This document shows positions 61,097 through 64,000 of a stretch of 64,000 bases of DNA, in pieces. The stretch comes from an uncultured bacterium. Lineage in GTDB: Bacteria; Cyanobacteriota; Vampirovibrionia; Gastranaerophilales; Gastranaerophilaceae. The position numbers and the translations under genes are program-made. The notes under the pieces are model-generated. The model saw only the letters and a program-made list of their open reading frames with translations. It had not been told where the DNA came from and did not search any database. The DNA lies in NCBI GenBank assembly GCA_949300485.1, contig CASGEL010000002.1, forward strand, positions 124,001 through 188,000. Reading direction: 5' to 3'. Within the stretch, counting starts at the first letter, position 1; the number at the start of each line of letters is the position of its first letter.

Positions 61097-62905
61097 TTAA
61101 ACAAAATTTTCATCTTGAACACCCTCTACCAAAGATAAATCAATCGGTAAAGAAAATCCGAAAGTTGATCCATGATCAGGCTGCGAAACTACAAAAACAT
61201 GCCCAAGATGATGTTTTTCTATAGTCGTTTTGACCAGATGAAGCCCTAAACCAGTACCTTTAACACTGTGGGTTTTATTTTCAACTCTGAAAAATCTGTC
61301 AAAAATTTTCTTTTGATATTCAGGAGCAATCCCTATACCTTCATCTCTAACAGTTACGGTAACCTGATTATTTTCAGGCTCTTTATAAAGTCTTACCTTT
61401 ATTGTTGAATCCTGCGGAGCATATTTTATTGCATTTGACAGGTAATTTATCAAAGCTCTTGATATTGCATCGTAATTAAACATCAGCAACGGAATATCAT
61501 CATCTTTTTCAACTTCTATCTTCAAATTATGTTCTTTTAATAAAATTTCTACCTGAGAAACACAGTCATCAACAAGTTTAGAGATATCATTTTCGGATTT
61601 TTCAATTTTTGCATTTGAATCTAATCTTGAAAAATCCAAAATATCATTAACCATACGATTTAAACGGATAATTTCAGTATTTAAAGTTTCGATAAATTCT
61701 TTTTTAGTTTTTTCATCAAATTCATCACCGTAATTATACAAAGTATCAATATAACTTCTCAAAACAGTAACAGGTGTACGTAATTCATGCGAAACATTTG
61801 AAATAAACTGTGATTTCATCTGATCCATTTCAATTTCCCTTGTTACATCAATCAAAACAATAATATATCCAACATAATCATTGTTTCTGGTTAACATAGG
61901 AGAGATAATTGATTTTAAAATTCTACCGTCAATTGTAATATTGAACGTGATAGGTTTAGAAGATTTTTCCTCCATTGAAAGTTTTTTGTACTCTTCAATT
62001 TTTTCGTTAAAGCAATACTCACCCTCTGTATCAACATAGTTTTGAATATTTGTATTCAACAATTGATCGCCTTCAAGTTCCAGCAATTCTTTTGCATGGT
62101 TATTAACCAAAACAACTTTATCATTGTTATCACAAACAACAACACCATTTGCAATAGATAATAATACAGCCTCTAACTTGTTTCTTTCAAGAGTTAATTG
62201 TTCAATATTTTGTTCTTCATAGATATTTAATCTTGCTGACATATCATTAAATGCATCAAACAATTCCTGAACTTCATCACTGACATCTTTTCCCTCAATT
62301 TTATACCCAAATTCGCCTGATGAAATTCTTTTTACTCCGTCATGCAAAATTCTCAACTCTCTAGTTATAAGATAAGTATTTATCAAAATAACAAAAGCAA
62401 AAACAAGCCAAACTATAACAAACACAAATAAGATTGATGCCCTTGTAGTTGACGAAACTTTGCCGACAATAGAACCTGACAAACCAATAGTAACAGATCC
62501 CATATTTTCATTAGTCAGAACATTCACCATCGGCGAAGATACTGAAATATTTGAACGAGTCTCATTAGAATTAGATTTATTTACAGCTTTATATATAACT
62601 TTACCTTTGTTATCTCTAAACTCAATAAAAACAATATCCTGATGAGATTTTAAAATAGAATCGGAATGCGTCTTTAAAATATGAAAAGCCTCTTGCTTTG
62701 GAACTCCCTTTGTAATTTCAACACTTTCAATAGCCAAAATTTTTGAAATTACCTGCCCGAAATTTTGATAACTTTCATTCAAATTTTTCTGAATATTTAC
62801 AGTCGCAAAAATGGCAATCGCCATAATCAACAACGTACTCAGTACCAACCCGAAAATAATTAAACGATTTTGAGTTGTAAAACTCATCTTTTGACTGTCA
62901 CTCAT
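61097..62905 (-). CDS. Membrane sensor histidine kinase (HAMP-PAS, WalK/NblS-like)
   Basis: A 602-residue kinase. Two membrane segments (14-36 and 157-180) flank a periplasmic sensor domain; then HAMP (181-233), PAS (about 243-355), HisKA with His373 in FISNVSHELRTPVTVLRSYI and HATPase (YLSNAIKYAPQDS, VRDEGIGIAPEYQ, TGLGLHLVKTTIEKH). The order matches WalK and cyanobacterial NblS/Hik33. No response regulator is adjacent. A TGA-TATAAT element ends 6 bases before ATG 62905 without a ribosome site, so the mRNA may be leaderless. Confidence 0.88.
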   Translation of the reverse strand: MSDSQKMSFTTQNRLIIFGLVLSTLLIMAIAIFATVNIQKNLNESYQNFGQVISKILAIESVEITKGVPKQEAFHILKTHSDSILKSHQDIVFIEFRDNKGKVIYKAVNKSNSNETRSNISVSSPMVNVLTNENMGSVTIGLSGSIVGKVSSTTRASILFVFVIVWLVFAFVILINTYLITRELRILHDGVKRISSGEFGYKIEGKDVSDEVQELFDAFNDMSARLNIYEEQNIEQLTLERNKLEAVLLSIANGVVVCDNNDKVVLVNNHAKELLELEGDQLLNTNIQNYVDTEGEYCFNEKIEEYKKLSMEEKSSKPITFNITIDGRILKSIISPMLTRNNDYVGYIIVLIDVTREIEMDQMKSQFISNVSHELRTPVTVLRSYIDTLYNYGDEFDEKTKKEFIETLNTEIIRLNRMVNDILDFSRLDSNAKIEKSENDISKLVDDCVSQVEILLKEHNLKIEVEKDDDIPLLMFNYDAISRALINYLSNAIKYAPQDSTIKVRLYKEPENNQVTVTVRDEGIGIAPEYQKKIFDRFFRVENKTHSVKGTGLGLHLVKTTIEKHHLGHVFVVSQPDHGSTFGFSLPIDLSLVEGVQDENFV

Positions 62906-62911
62906 AAAATG

Positions 62912-62920
62912 ATTATATCA
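62912..62920 (-). promoter_or_regulatory. Extended -10 promoter of the sensor kinase gene, predicted leaderless
   Basis: The minus strand reads TGA-TATAAT, then six bases, then the ATG at 62905. No Shine-Dalgarno sequence is present in the six bases. Confidence 0.5.
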
Positions 62921-63015
62921 CTATAGATACATACTAGCAAGGATTAAGAATCGCATAAATTCAATAAAATTAATTCCTTTATCTGAAATATTACAACTAA
63001 CCATAAAATTAATCA

Positions 63016-63054
63016 TAAAAAAGGAGAAAAGACTAATTGTCAATTCTCCTTTTA
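63016..63054 (-). terminator. Rho-independent terminator after dnaK
   Basis: On the minus strand AAAAGGAGAA and TTCTCCTTTT pair to a 10-bp stem with a 15-base loop, followed by a T-run. It lies about 27 bases after the dnaK stop. Confidence 0.8.
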
Positions 63055-63080
63055 TGCATAGGTATGTTTTATGAAAAAGA

Positions 63081-64000
<920 letters not shown>

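Overview
The window is AT-rich and densely coded, with no gap of 300 bases or more without a gene. No tRNA, rRNA, CRISPR array, insertion sequence or integrase was recognised. The gene set is that of a diderm bacterium: LptA and LptC for lipopolysaccharide export, separate SecD and SecF, and lipoprotein processing by Lgt. It has many TPR proteins, several poorly characterised membrane proteins and no photosynthesis genes. The GyrA C-terminal box reads QNRATRG, as I recall for cyanobacterial GyrA. My inference is a non-photosynthetic relative of Cyanobacteria (Melainabacteria/Vampirovibrionia, probably gut Gastranaerophilales). This rests on reading, not on a database search.

Layout. 1-2.2 kb: 5' part of a FliA/WhiG-type sigma factor gene, a nitrilase-family amidase and divergent bioB. 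2.2-9.6 kb (minus): probable operon lptC-lptA-TPR-dprA-topA-aroE, where AroE has a 220-residue disordered N-terminal extension. 9.8-13.1 kb (plus): dapA, secD, secF. 13.1-15.3 kb (minus): SLOG-domain, helical-repeat and EF-hand genes. 15.4-20.6 kb (plus): pcrA/uvrD, a PC4-like DNA-binding protein and priA. 20.6-24.2 kb: HAD-like protein, HTH protein, small secreted protein, gyrA. 24.4-27.3 kb (minus): a CapA-like phosphoesterase followed by a radical SAM/acyltransferase fusion. 27.5-29 kb: a small membrane protein, an unknown gene and comF. 29-32.4 kb: a tightly coupled four-gene operon (secreted alpha/beta hydrolase, unknown, nagZ, membrane-anchored unknown). 32.5-35.5 kb: glyA, a WecA/TagO-like transferase with an apparent non-AUG start, and a glycine-zipper membrane protein behind a perfect consensus promoter. 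35.5-37.9 kb (minus): small proteins, lgt and a TPR lipoprotein.

38-45.8 kb (plus) is a housekeeping cluster with unusual Clp-related parts: a stand-alone ClpX-type zinc finger, a helical-repeat protein, ruvX, a DUF1292 protein, a protein made only of Clp N-domains, tilS, hpt, a soluble histidine kinase, and then clpP. 45.9-53 kb: a coiled-coil protein, 5-formyl-THF cyclo-ligase, cobalamin adenosyltransferase, FkbM methyltransferase, a group 2 sigma factor, a membrane-anchored thioredoxin and a pair of related membrane proteins. 53-64 kb: TPR proteins, an MBL-fold hydrolase, a metallophosphoesterase, mnmA, a DRE-TIM acyl-condensing enzyme, a WalK/NblS-like membrane histidine kinase and the 3' part of dnaK.

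Two regulatory themes recur. First, an extended -10 element of the form TRTGC-TAWAAT precedes at least seven genes. In several cases the -10 hexamer lies only 6-8 bases before the start codon and there is no Shine-Dalgarno sequence, which predicts leaderless mRNAs. Second, many start codons are TTG placed behind good ribosome-binding sites (secD, gyrA, the Clp-N protein, the soluble kinase, the small secreted protein), so several longer open frames have been trimmed here.
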